Assembly (NCBI GenBank): GCA_964344145.1
Contig: CAYFME010000003.1
Span: 1-64,000 of the forward strand
Length of the DNA: 64,000 nucleotides
Direction: 5' to 3'
Source: JABJOE01 sp964344145
GTDB taxonomy: Bacteria > Patescibacteriota > Patescibacteriia > UBA9934
The notes below the pieces were generated by a model, which had not been told where the DNA came from, ran no database searches, and was given only the letters and a program-made list of their open reading frames with translations. The stretch's first letter is position 1; the number at the start of each line of letters is the position of its first letter. The position numbers were made by a program, and so were the translations under genes. This document shows positions 1 to 7,337 of the stretch, one piece after another.

Positions 1-15
1 TCTGGTGCTTTTAAA

Positions 16-48
16 CACAAAACCACCCGATGAACGGATGGTTTTGTG
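16..48 (-). terminator. Displaced tRNA-Trp terminator
   Basis: A perfect 10-bp stem (CACAAAACCA / TGGTTTTGTG) encloses a 13-nt loop. On the minus strand it follows a CCA triplet at 47-49. tRNA-Asp at 54604-54680 is followed by the same kind of hairpin directly after its CCA. I infer that this was the terminator of tRNA-Trp before the element at 47-7223 separated them. Confidence 0.65.
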
Positions 49-55
49 GCAGGGG
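47..55. repeat. attL core (left copy)
   Basis: TGGCAGGGG here is identical to 7215-7223, the last nine nucleotides of tRNA-Trp (CCA, discriminator G and acceptor bases) read on the opposite strand. The two copies bound the integrated element. They are in the same codon phase relative to the recombinase frame, which supports them as the crossover core. Confidence 0.7.
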
Positions 56-163
56 CTGGCGGACGACTTTAGAACTTTTGATTGGACAAAGTTGCATCGT
101 GAACTAACGCCATTCCCTGAATTTGTTTCATTGAAGATGGGTTGGTCGACTACTCTTCAATAA
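47..163 (+). pseudogene. Detached 3' end of the serine recombinase gene
   Basis: This open frame of 38 codons (W-Q-G-L-A-D-D-F-R-T...) ends at TAA 161-163. It has no ribosome binding site and does not look like a free-standing gene. Codon TGG at 47 is in the same phase as TGG at 7215 in the recombinase. If the element circularised through the TGGCAGGGG core, the recombinase would run residues 1-495 and then continue here, giving a protein of about 533 residues. I infer that this is the native recombinase C-terminus, cut off by integration. It overlaps the 3' end of the minus-strand gene at 150-1088 by 14 bases. Confidence 0.65.
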
Positions 164-1088
164 GAATAGGGTCAGATAAGAACTTATTCAGAAGTGCCAC
201 TATCTCACGGGTACTTTCCTGAAAATCAACATCAATGAGGTTACCGTATAGAGGCGCATATCCAGCAATCGCAACCCCACCATTCTTCTGGTGTACCACC
301 GAATCACGAGTTTTCTTTGTGTTTCGAAATGACCTCCACTCTGTCGACTGCTTCATGTCCTCGACTCCTTTTATTTCAGCCAACAATTCAAGTTTTTCAA
401 CAATAGAAAGTCTACGTTCAATATCAGCTTTTGATAAATTCTCCATACGCTTTATACCAATACCTGCAAATGTTTTCTGAATAAAGCCTTTCGGTTTCTG
501 ATGCCGTCGCATTTCATAATCACTTGGAATATGTTGAGTACAAAAAACTTCAACGGCAGCAATAACAGCGAAGTGAAATGCCATTGCTATTTGAAGGAAC
601 CTGTATACCGTTTCAGTATCAAGAATTACAATTCTTTCTGCATTTGGATTCTGTGCTAATTCTTGTTCGGCTGTCCATTTAGGGTCTTTATTATCCGTCA
701 TGATTTGAACTTTTGAAGTGTTCTTTAGCTCGTTTTTCAACCTTGTTGCCTCATCGGCTAATAGGCATGCCTCATTCAACGACAGAAGCGTCGGTGATGG
801 AGCTATGAACACTATCTTTCCAAAGCTATCGGTAACCGCATTTTGATTTATGACCACTTTTGCTCCTTTCTCGTGAAATTTACCCAGTTGTACTGGTTCA
901 ACAAGAGTTGTTTCGAAAAGGGGTTTGATTGCTATGTGCATATATCCATACTCTACTCCACAACCACGGACTTTACAATAGTAAAACCCATATGGTACGA
1001 TTGGAATGTTTGATAATAACCGAGCGAATATATGAAAGACATTCACAAATCTATCAAGGCTATACGTCTTGGAGTCGGTATGACTCAA
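150..1088 (-). CDS. HEPN-like protein of the integrated element (candidate)
   Basis: I do not recognise this protein with certainty. It is about 312 residues at most, has no signal peptide, and has a mainly helical C-terminal half. Near residues 261-266 it has R-D-S-V-V-H, which fits the R-x4-H signature of HEPN ribonucleases, with helices before and after as in that fold. It is divergent from the XRE-ImmA pair, an arrangement common for regulated toxins or defence effectors. The N-terminus is uncertain: the longest frame starts inside the XRE gene, so the real start is probably nearer 1020-1040 or at an internal Met. A toxin or defence role is inferred from motif and context only. Confidence 0.5.
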   Translation of the reverse strand: MSHTDSKTYSLDRFVNVFHIFARLLSNIPIVPYGFYYCKVRGCGVEYGYMHIAIKPLFETTLVEPVQLGKFHEKGAKVVINQNAVTDSFGKIVFIAPSPTLLSLNEACLLADEATRLKNELKNTSKVQIMTDNKDPKWTAEQELAQNPNAERIVILDTETVYRFLQIAMAFHFAVIAAVEVFCTQHIPSDYEMRRHQKPKGFIQKTFAGIGIKRMENLSKADIERRLSIVEKLELLAEIKGVEDMKQSTEWRSFRNTKKTRDSVVHQKNGGVAIAGYAPLYGNLIDVDFQESTREIVALLNKFLSDPILIEE

Positions 1089-1370
1089 AGTGAATTAGCT
1101 AATCGGGCTGGCGTTTCGATTGGCTACATTTCAAAGTTGGAAGCGGGCGTTTACAACACCCTTTCCGTCGATAAAAGCCAGCAACTTGCAAAGGGCTTTG
1201 GAATTACATTCAAAGACTTTTTGGAACGTGTCGGATTGCTTGATGGCAACCCTTCAACACCAAACGCTAATTCAGCACTCTCGCTCGCATTGCGTCAGAG
1301 AGACTTTTCTGATGAACAAATTCAGAAGGTTATTTCGTACGTCGATTTCCTTGAAGCGGAATCTAAATAA
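1032..1370 (+). CDS. XRE-family HTH regulator
   Basis: This 112-residue protein has a classic Cro/C1-type helix-turn-helix over residues about 5-60 (RLGVGMTQSELANRAGVS, then GYISKLEAG), followed by a short helical tail. XRE proteins of this size repress phage and integrative-element promoters. It is followed after 6 bp by an ImmA/IrrE-type metalloprotease, the usual partner that cleaves such repressors on induction (known from ICEBs1). It is divergent from the HEPN-like candidate, so the shared upstream region probably contains its operator. A GATAAT box at about 1011-1016 could be its -10. Confidence 0.85.
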   Translation: MKDIHKSIKAIRLGVGMTQSELANRAGVSIGYISKLEAGVYNTLSVDKSQQLAKGFGITFKDFLERVGLLDGNPSTPNANSALSLALRQRDFSDEQIQKVISYVDFLEAESK

Positions 1371-1376
1371 CAGTCT

Positions 1377-1979
1377 ATGGAAGACGCTAATGTCTGTCCG
1401 TATGTATTACGCAATTTTGCAGGTCAAAAACCGAAATACGGACAAGCTCCCCCTCTCTACATGGAGATGGTCAAAAAGTGGAAACATCACTTTCGGGACG
1501 TGGTACACAAAATCCATACCAACTATGGAAGCCTCAAACCACCTATCGGATTCGAGCCAATGGAAGCATATCTGTCAGGATTCAATATCCGATACATTCC
1601 ATTCGACCCGAAGAAAATAGGGATTGAGCTGGATGGATTCTATAAGATGAACGGAGGTGATGTCAGAATTTTCTATGCTGTTGATTTGGGGGAGCAGCGT
1701 TCAAGGTTCACTATCGCCCATGAACTCATCCATGTTTTGCAGCGATTCGACCTTGAATTTATGGCAGACATGGAGGCGATAGAAGACGAAAATCTACGGC
1801 AGGTCATCATTGAAAGAATTGCTGAAATTGCTGCGTCGTACTACTTGGCACCTGAAAAGCTGGTACGATTCGAATATATGTTTGAACCACGGCCACGTCA
1901 GTTGGCTGAAACATTCAACGTGTCGAGAGCAATGATGAAAATCTGTGTCAGCGACTATAAATTGGCCACTTATAAATAA
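1377..1979 (+). CDS. ImmA/IrrE-type zinc metallopeptidase
   Basis: The protein has 200 residues with the M78-family signature: FTIAHELIHVLQ near residue 115 supplies the HExxH zinc site, and E-I-A-A-S-Y-Y-L-A-P downstream matches the third-ligand helix. Members cleave or inactivate XRE repressors to derepress mobile elements. The gene lies six bases downstream of the XRE regulator and is probably co-transcribed with it. I infer that it controls the element's switch and possibly the divergent HEPN-like gene. The start at 1377 has no strong Shine-Dalgarno sequence; an internal Met is possible. Confidence 0.85.
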   Translation: MEDANVCPYVLRNFAGQKPKYGQAPPLYMEMVKKWKHHFRDVVHKIHTNYGSLKPPIGFEPMEAYLSGFNIRYIPFDPKKIGIELDGFYKMNGGDVRIFYAVDLGEQRSRFTIAHELIHVLQRFDLEFMADMEAIEDENLRQVIIERIAEIAASYYLAPEKLVRFEYMFEPRPRQLAETFNVSRAMMKICVSDYKLATYK

Positions 1980-2028
1980 TTCAACATGAAAACATCCAAA
2001 TACCACAATCAGCGTACAAAAAGATAAA

Positions 2029-2048
2029 CCACCTGCTGGAACAGGTGG
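2029..2048. other. Candidate replication-origin hairpin
   Basis: CCACCTG, a 6-nt loop and CAGGTGG form a perfect 7-bp hairpin in the roughly 210-bp gap upstream of the replication gene. Rolling-circle initiators nick at hairpins near their own genes, so this is a candidate origin. The gap also contains a proline-rich open frame without a clear start (1976-2254), so coding use cannot be excluded. Confidence 0.3.
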
Positions 2049-2192
2049 AATATCAAGGGCTTGGTAAAAAGCCGTTACCCAATTGGATTGTAGCATGTCC
2101 CATGCTTGCATGGAACAATCCAAATCCACAACAAACTTCTTACCAGCCCAATCCTGAAAATGGATTACCGCAATTGGTAAGGAGTTTTTGTT

Positions 2193-2345
2193 ATGTCCGA
2201 AACACTCGAAGAGTTGAAAAGAAAGTTCTTTATAGAGGAGCTTGGAATGGATGAAAAAGATATCCCCGAAGCAGAACGCAATCTACTCGGCTTTTTCGAG
2301 ACTCTACTTGAAATAGACGGACAACAAGCTAACGCACCCGTATGA
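2193..2345 (+). CDS. Small acidic protein, 50 aa
   Basis: A short gene with a good ribosome binding site (AAGGAG, 7-8 nt before ATG). It encodes a charged helical protein beginning MSETLEELKRKFFIEELG and ending with QANAPV. Its TGA overlaps the ATG of the replication protein (ATGA), so the two are translationally coupled. I do not recognise a family. The position suggests a replication accessory or copy-control protein, as in other rolling-circle replicons, but that is inference. Confidence 0.65.
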   Translation: MSETLEELKRKFFIEELGMDEKDIPEAERNLLGFFETLLEIDGQQANAPV

Positions 2346-3502
2346 TTGATAGCATTACAATCGGAACTGAACACTTCATCATTTACGATGATTCAAAATT
2401 CACAAAAGCAAAGCATCAGGAATTGAGAGGTAAGTTTGGTATTTTCGGCAGGCATTCTGTTCGTTACACCGAATACGGTAAGAAGTGTAAGAAAGAAGGT
2501 CGATACTTCCCGCAAGTGTCTATTGTTGAGCGAGGTTCGATAAGGAAACGTAATGGTCAACGAGCAAAGGCAGAGCGCCGACTGATGATACAAGTGTCGC
2601 TCCCAAAGCTCATATTTGGTACTAACCTGTTCGACATAAATGAAAAGTGTCTTGAACTGTGTGCGATTCGACTAGTTGAGCTGATGCGAGAAATTGGCAT
2701 TGGCATCAGCAAGAAGAACATTCTGTATGCCCGTGTCTTTCGTGCTGACTTCTCAAAGATTCTAAAGATTGCCCCGAAGTATGCCAAGACAAAGCAAATC
2801 CTCAAAGAGCTGGAAGCGTACGACAACAAAGCGAGGTCGGCATATAACCGCATTACCTATCACGACGAAGGTGTCGATGGGAAGTATCTGAAATTCTATA
2901 ACGGCACACGGGGCTTGGTGATTTACGACAAGTTCGACGAGATTGTTATCAATGGGAGTACCAAACTTGAAAATGCGATTGCCGAGCAGTACAAGAAAGG
3001 AAAATGGAAATACGGGGCTATTCGGTTTGAGCTGTCCATTCACAAAAAACAATCGTTGGATGCGGTCATGCGCAAACATACAAAAACAAAAAAACGCAAC
3101 TTCCAATTTGTCGAGGTTGTATCAGGTGAAATTAGTCAGGCGATTCTTTTAGAGGAATATCGGAATCTATATGTGAATGGATTTCAGGGGCTTGTTCGTT
3201 TGAAAGGGTTGAAAGAAGCAGAGTTGCTGAACATCTTGGACAATGAAACGAATAGCTACCGAGAGAAAGCATTTTTCTATTATCTGATTGGGAGAATTCA
3301 AAATATCGGGTTGTCTGATGCGTTAGTCGAAATGCGAAGCCAATGTTCTGCCTCTACGTTTGGGAGAAACAAGAAAGATGCAGAACGCATGATTGAACAG
3401 CTTGAAGCGAAGCAAGATGAGGCTAACTTGGTCAGCTATCTTGAAAGACGATTGATTAATTTCACGCCCGTCATGCCCAAGAAGTTCAAAGATTTACTTT
3501 GA
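2342..3502 (+). CDS. gpII-like (filamentous phage type) replication initiation protein
   Basis: The 386-residue protein begins MIDSITIG and follows the order of filamentous-phage replication protein gpII (Phage_CRI, PF05144): a region LPKLIFGTNLFD, a stretch around YARVFRADFS, TYHDEG, and AIRFELSIHKK near residues 225-235 corresponding to gpII GLVRFEARI. These proteins nick the origin and start rolling-circle replication. It overlaps the upstream 50-aa gene by 4 bp. No coat or assembly genes are present, so the element may replicate as a plasmid or satellite. Family assignment rests on remembered pattern similarity, not a search. Confidence 0.6.
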   Translation: MIDSITIGTEHFIIYDDSKFTKAKHQELRGKFGIFGRHSVRYTEYGKKCKKEGRYFPQVSIVERGSIRKRNGQRAKAERRLMIQVSLPKLIFGTNLFDINEKCLELCAIRLVELMREIGIGISKKNILYARVFRADFSKILKIAPKYAKTKQILKELEAYDNKARSAYNRITYHDEGVDGKYLKFYNGTRGLVIYDKFDEIVINGSTKLENAIAEQYKKGKWKYGAIRFELSIHKKQSLDAVMRKHTKTKKRNFQFVEVVSGEISQAILLEEYRNLYVNGFQGLVRLKGLKEAELLNILDNETNSYREKAFFYYLIGRIQNIGLSDALVEMRSQCSASTFGRNKKDAERMIEQLEAKQDEANLVSYLERRLINFTPVMPKKFKDLL

Positions 3503-3546
3503 AATGTGGGTTATGCACTACTATAAACATGTAAACTATTGTAAAG

Positions 3547-3552
3547 TATAAT
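3547..3552 (+). promoter_or_regulatory. -10 box for the BRO-excisionase-recombinase operon
   Basis: TATAAT lies 11 nt before the ATG of the BRO-like gene in an AT-rich 60-bp gap. No good -35 is visible. The genes at 3564, 4390, 4580 and 5730 follow with 1-4 bp gaps and are probably one transcript. Confidence 0.5.
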
Positions 3553-3563
3553 ATAAGTACACT

Positions 3564-4388
3564 ATGGCTAAACAACCAAAAAAATCACAAGACGTTACCC
3601 TTTTTGAACAGAAAGAGGTTCGAAAAAAATGGCACAAGAAAAAATGGTATTTCTCTGTTTCGGATGTTGTACAGATTTTGACTGATTCAAAAGATGTCAA
3701 ACAGTATGTCAAAAAATTGAGGCAAAGGGACAGCGGACTTTCAGCCAACTGGGGTACAATTTGTACCCCCCTTCAACTAACTTCAAAAGACGGGAAAAAA
3801 CGTAAAGAGAATACGTCAGATTTAGAAGGTATTTTTCGTATTATTCAATCAATACCATCTCCTAAAGCCGAACCATTCAAACGATGGCTGGCAAAAGTAG
3901 GAAAAGAACGAATTGATGAAATCGCTGACCCAGAACTTGCCGTAAACAGAGCGAAAGAAATTTATGAAAAGAAAGGATATGAGAAAAACTGGATTGAAAA
4001 GCGGATGCGGGGTATTGCTGTACGCAACACGTTGACAGACGAATGGAAAGAACGAGACATCAAAGGTATTCAATACGCAATCCTGACAAATGAAATCTAC
4101 AAAGGTGCATTCGGCCATGACCATAAATCGTTGATGGAGATAAAGGACTTGGACAAAAAGAAAGGTGACAATTTGCGAGACCATATGGAAGACGTTGAAT
4201 TGATTCTGACGATGTTGGCAGAAGCGACTTCAACAGAAATCACCAAAAGTAAAAACTCGATGGGCATGGATGAAATTCAAGAAGATGTAAAAAGGGGCGG
4301 TCAAATCGCAGGTGGCACACGTAAGAGAATTGAACATGAAACAGGCAAGGGAGTGATTACAAAATCAAATCGTAAGGAATTAGAGTGA
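3564..4388 (+). CDS. BRO-N/DinD-like protein
   Basis: This 274-residue protein belongs to the widespread family with an N-terminal BRO-type domain: residues about 20-45 read KKWYFSVSDVVQILTDSKD, then EGIFRIIQSIPSPKAEPFKRW. The C-terminal part (LTNEIYKGAFGHDHKSLM, NLRDHMEDVELILTML) resembles E. coli DinD, an inhibitor of RecA filaments. BRO domains bind DNA and often act as phage antirepressors. It starts an operon with excisionase, nucleotidyltransferase and recombinase, which suggests a regulatory or SOS-linked role in excision. Exact function unknown. Confidence 0.7.
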   Translation: MAKQPKKSQDVTLFEQKEVRKKWHKKKWYFSVSDVVQILTDSKDVKQYVKKLRQRDSGLSANWGTICTPLQLTSKDGKKRKENTSDLEGIFRIIQSIPSPKAEPFKRWLAKVGKERIDEIADPELAVNRAKEIYEKKGYEKNWIEKRMRGIAVRNTLTDEWKERDIKGIQYAILTNEIYKGAFGHDHKSLMEIKDLDKKKGDNLRDHMEDVELILTMLAEATSTEITKSKNSMGMDEIQEDVKRGGQIAGGTRKRIEHETGKGVITKSNRKELE

Positions 4389-4389
4389 T

Positions 4390-4575
4390 ATGGCGCAACA
4401 AAACGAAAAGGAGTTTTATCGAGCCGAAGAATTGGCTGATAAGCTAGATGTCAACATCATGACAATCTACCGCTACATAAAATCTGGGAGACTACAGGCG
4501 CACAAAATTGGAAAGGAATTTCGGATTGCTAAAAGCGAATTCAAACGGTTTTTAGAACAGACATCGACCAAATAA
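4390..4575 (+). CDS. Excisionase-type HTH protein
   Basis: A 61-residue winged-helix protein of the MerR/excisionase class: YRAEELADKLDVNIMTIYRY, then IKSGRLQAHKIGKEFRI. Such proteins bind att-site DNA and act as recombination directionality factors or small regulators. It starts one base after the stop of the BRO-like gene and shares an operon with the recombinase, so a role in excision is a reasonable inference. Confidence 0.75.
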   Translation: MAQQNEKEFYRAEELADKLDVNIMTIYRYIKSGRLQAHKIGKEFRIAKSEFKRFLEQTSTK

Positions 4576-4579
4576 TTAT

Positions 4580-5728
4580 ATGAACCCCGAAAAATCACAA
4601 GACTCAATGAGAGCCGCAGGAATGTGCCAACACGGCAATGAGCCATCTACCTGTCCCATTTGTGCAAAGGAAGCCGAGTCAACAAATACTGATGTTGAAC
4701 GATTCGTCACGGAGCGTGTCAGTCGTGAACCATCACCCGAACGCAAATCAGAGTTAGACCGAGAACTGGTCATCGTAGCGGACTTTTTTCGAGATGCGGA
4801 GATAAAGCCCTACATTGCTGGCGGTACAGGAATTGACTTACTTGATGGTGAATGGAATCGTGACCACCAAGACCTTGACATGGCTATTATGGGAAGTGAA
4901 CGTGGCAAGTTTTTTGAAGCTGCTACGGAGGCAGGCTTTCTTATCACCGACCCCGATAGAAATACATTAGATAGAGTAGATATTGAAGACCGAAAAACGC
5001 ACAATGCGTTTCTGTTCCGTTCCAACGAAGAAGGTTCTACGGAGTTTGAGGTCATCTTCCTGAACGAGAATGAAGATGGAAGCGTAGAACTAACGCACAA
5101 TAGCTCGGCTGGTCGTGAGAGTTACGAGGATGCGCCAGTAGCCAGTATTGATGGTCGTGAGATTGCTATTCAACCCCCAGAAGTAATTCTGTTTCATAAA
5201 CTTACTGATGGACGCAGAAAGGACTTTCGAGACGCAAAAACCATTTGGTCAAATCTTGATGAGGAGCGGAGGGAACGACTGACGGGATTCCTAAAGGATG
5301 CCAATGCACGCTTTGTCATTGGAGGAGAAGAAATAAGAGATGTAGAGCAACTTTTAGAATTAGCAGAACAAGCCGACCAAGAAAAACATGCTTCATTTTT
5401 TACTGAACGAGTTGATAAATTTGAAACAGAGTTGAGTGAAGACCTCATGGCTCGATGTGAAGAAATTTATCAGATTCGTGAACGTACGCCTGAACGTCAA
5501 GACTTCTTTGAAGAGGTTGCGGAACGGTATCATGGCTCCGTCCCAGAGCGGAGAAGCATTATCGAAGCGATGGCTGACGAATTGTATAGCGAACACAATC
5601 CCGACCTCGACCAGTTCAAACGCTGGGCAAAGACCATTGCCAAAATGGACGAACGAGTAAAGGACAAAGCATTACACGAATATGTTTCAGAAAAACTTTG
5701 GGACGTAAAGTTAGAGAGGCAAGAATGA
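4580..5728 (+). CDS. Nucleotidyltransferase-domain protein
   Basis: The 382-residue protein starts with a cysteine motif (CQHGNEPSTCPIC, residues about 14-26). A nucleotidyltransferase core follows at about residues 70-110: IAGGTGIDLLDGEWNRDHQD, then LDMAI, the GG-x-x-x-D...H-x-D-x-D pattern of the LinB/AbiEii-type polymerase-beta superfamily. The C-terminal 200 residues are charged and helical. Relatives modify antibiotics or act as abortive-infection toxins. As cargo between excisionase and recombinase it may be a defence or addiction function; no partner antitoxin is obvious. Substrate unknown. Confidence 0.65.
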   Translation: MNPEKSQDSMRAAGMCQHGNEPSTCPICAKEAESTNTDVERFVTERVSREPSPERKSELDRELVIVADFFRDAEIKPYIAGGTGIDLLDGEWNRDHQDLDMAIMGSERGKFFEAATEAGFLITDPDRNTLDRVDIEDRKTHNAFLFRSNEEGSTEFEVIFLNENEDGSVELTHNSSAGRESYEDAPVASIDGREIAIQPPEVILFHKLTDGRRKDFRDAKTIWSNLDEERRERLTGFLKDANARFVIGGEEIRDVEQLLELAEQADQEKHASFFTERVDKFETELSEDLMARCEEIYQIRERTPERQDFFEEVAERYHGSVPERRSIIEAMADELYSEHNPDLDQFKRWAKTIAKMDERVKDKALHEYVSEKLWDVKLERQE

Positions 5729-5729
5729 T

Positions 5730-7304
5730 ATGGAAGATGCCGTTACCTACATCCGAGTATCAAGCAAAGAACAGGAAGAAACGGGATTCTCCCCAGAGGC
5801 ACAGAAGAAGCTCCTGTGGTCTTTTGGTCGCCAGAACAACTTTGATGTCGTAAAGGACTTTGAGGACGTAGAAACGGCAAAAAAGAGCGGTAGAGAGGCT
5901 TTTAGCGCAATGATTGAGTATGTGAAGGCAAATAACATCAAACACATACTTGTCGAGAAAACAGACCGCTTACATCGCAACTTCAAGGACTATTCGCTGA
6001 TTGAAGACCTGATGGACGAATACGGGGTTATGGTTCACTTGGTCAAAGAGAATCAATCCATGAGCAGCGCATCATCTTCACACGAGAAGTTCATGCACGG
6101 AGTCAAAACGCTCATGGCGAAAAACTTCATCGACAATTTGAGCGAGGAGGTCAAGAAAGGTCAGAAGGAAAAGGTTGCACAAGGCATCTATCCCGCCAAA
6201 GCCCCGCTCGGTTATTTGAACGCCCCCGACCCGTTCATGCCAAAGCGTAACATCATTATCGTAGACGAAAACAATGCAGACTTGATTCGCAAGATTTTTG
6301 AATACTATGGAAATACGGAAGATTCCGTTGACCAAGTTACTGAACGAGTCCGAGAAGAAGGGTTCGCAAATAAACTGCCAGCGGGAAGAAAGCTATCAAG
6401 AACTAGTGTGTACGGTCTTTTGAAAAATCCGTTCTACATTGGGAAGTTCGTTTGGAATAAGAGGGTGCATGACAATGGTCAGCACGACGCTCTTATAAGC
6501 CTTGAAACATGGCTAAAGGTGCAGGATAAGCTCGGTAAGCGAGCTTGTAAGCACAAAATCAATGACGTAAAGAACATGTTTGTGTTTAGTGGCATGTTCC
6601 ATTGCGGGGAGTGCGGACGTGGTATTACAGCGGAATTGAAGAAAGGGCGATATATCTATTACCGTTGCACGAAATACAAAACCAAGTGTCAGCAAAAGGC
6701 TATTCGCCAAAAGGACATTGAGGAGAGTGTTCACAATCTTCTGTCGTCGCTAAAGATTTCTGAAACAGGCTTCAAGTATTTGAAACTTGCTTTGAAGCAG
6801 TCATTGGGAGACAAACGGGAGTGGCAGGACAAAATTTATGAGAACCTCGCCGCTGAACGCATGACGCTCAAAACACGGTTGGACAAAATGTATGAAGACC
6901 GACTGGACGAAAAGATTTCCGAAGAGCGATACAATCAGCTATCGGATAAGTGGAACGCACGTCTTGAAGAGATTGATAAACAGATGTCCAAACAAGACAA
7001 AGCTGATGCCAATTATTATGATTTTGGCGTAAAAATTTTAGAACTCGGCAGAAATGCAGAAAACCTTTATAAATCGGCAAAACCGGAACAAAAGCGACAT
7101 TTGATGCAGTATCTACTTTCGAACTCGGTACTCGTCGACCAAACGCCAAAGTTTTCGCTGAAACAACCCTTTTTCCAAATAGCAAAACACGCCGCTTCAA
7201 CGACGTGTCCTGCATGGCAGGGGAGACAGGACTTGAACCTGCAACCAACGGTTTTGGAGACCGCTACTCTACCAATTGAGCTACTCCCCTTCGATGCGGG
7301 ATGA
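5730..7304 (+). CDS. Large serine recombinase (integrase), C-terminus altered by integration
   Basis: The catalytic domain is at the N-terminus: YIRVSSKEQEETGFSPEAQ gives the nucleophile Ser near residue 11, and VEKTDRLHRN the conserved Arg region. The recombinase domain follows (PLGYLNA, RTSVYGLLKNPFYIG), then a zinc ribbon (FHCGECGRG ... YYRC, about residues 290-315) and a coiled coil. From codon 496 (position 7215) the frame runs antisense through tRNA-Trp, giving a tail WQGRQDLNLQP that cannot be native. Joining the core at 7215 to the one at 47 restores a different C-terminus in phase. It integrates the element at the tRNA 3' end. Confidence 0.9.
   Translation: MEDAVTYIRVSSKEQEETGFSPEAQKKLLWSFGRQNNFDVVKDFEDVETAKKSGREAFSAMIEYVKANNIKHILVEKTDRLHRNFKDYSLIEDLMDEYGVMVHLVKENQSMSSASSSHEKFMHGVKTLMAKNFIDNLSEEVKKGQKEKVAQGIYPAKAPLGYLNAPDPFMPKRNIIIVDENNADLIRKIFEYYGNTEDSVDQVTERVREEGFANKLPAGRKLSRTSVYGLLKNPFYIGKFVWNKRVHDNGQHDALISLETWLKVQDKLGKRACKHKINDVKNMFVFSGMFHCGECGRGITAELKKGRYIYYRCTKYKTKCQQKAIRQKDIEESVHNLLSSLKISETGFKYLKLALKQSLGDKREWQDKIYENLAAERMTLKTRLDKMYEDRLDEKISEERYNQLSDKWNARLEEIDKQMSKQDKADANYYDFGVKILELGRNAENLYKSAKPEQKRHLMQYLLSNSVLVDQTPKFSLKQPFFQIAKHAASTTCPAWQGRQDLNLQPTVLETATLPIELLPFDAG
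7215..7223. repeat. attR core (tRNA-Trp 3' end)
   Basis: TGGCAGGGG is the reverse complement of the last nine nucleotides of tRNA-Trp and is identical to 47-55. The element lies to its left, the tRNA to its right. Confidence 0.7.
7215..7290 (-). tRNA. tRNA-Trp (anticodon CCA)
   Basis: A complete cloverleaf on the minus strand: acceptor AGGGGAG with CTCCCCT, D arm AGCTCAATTGG, anticodon loop CTCCAAA between GCGGT and ACCGT, T loop TTCAAGT, discriminator G as usual for bacterial tRNA-Trp, and an encoded CCA. It is the integration target of the element and remains intact. Confidence 0.93.
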
Positions 7305-7337
7305 TGATAGCTCATTTTGTGCTTTTTGGCAAGATCC

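Larger units (their letters stand above)
47..7223. mobile_element. Integrative element in the 3' end of tRNA-Trp
   Basis: About 7.2 kb lies between two copies of a 9-bp core. The right copy is the 3' end of tRNA-Trp; the left copy abuts the tRNA's presumed terminator. Cargo in order: HEPN-like candidate (minus), XRE regulator, ImmA-type protease, a 50-aa protein, gpII-like replication protein, BRO/DinD-like protein, excisionase-like HTH, nucleotidyltransferase and serine recombinase. I see no capsid, coat or conjugation genes, so it is better described as an integrative plasmid or satellite than a complete phage. The replication protein family suggests rolling-circle ssDNA replication. Confidence 0.75.

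Noticed and set aside
1976..2254. Proline-rich open frame upstream of the replication gene
   Set aside because: No ATG near its start (only GTG at 2045), no ribosome site, and it overlaps the better-supported 50-aa gene in another frame. Kept only as a possible origin region.
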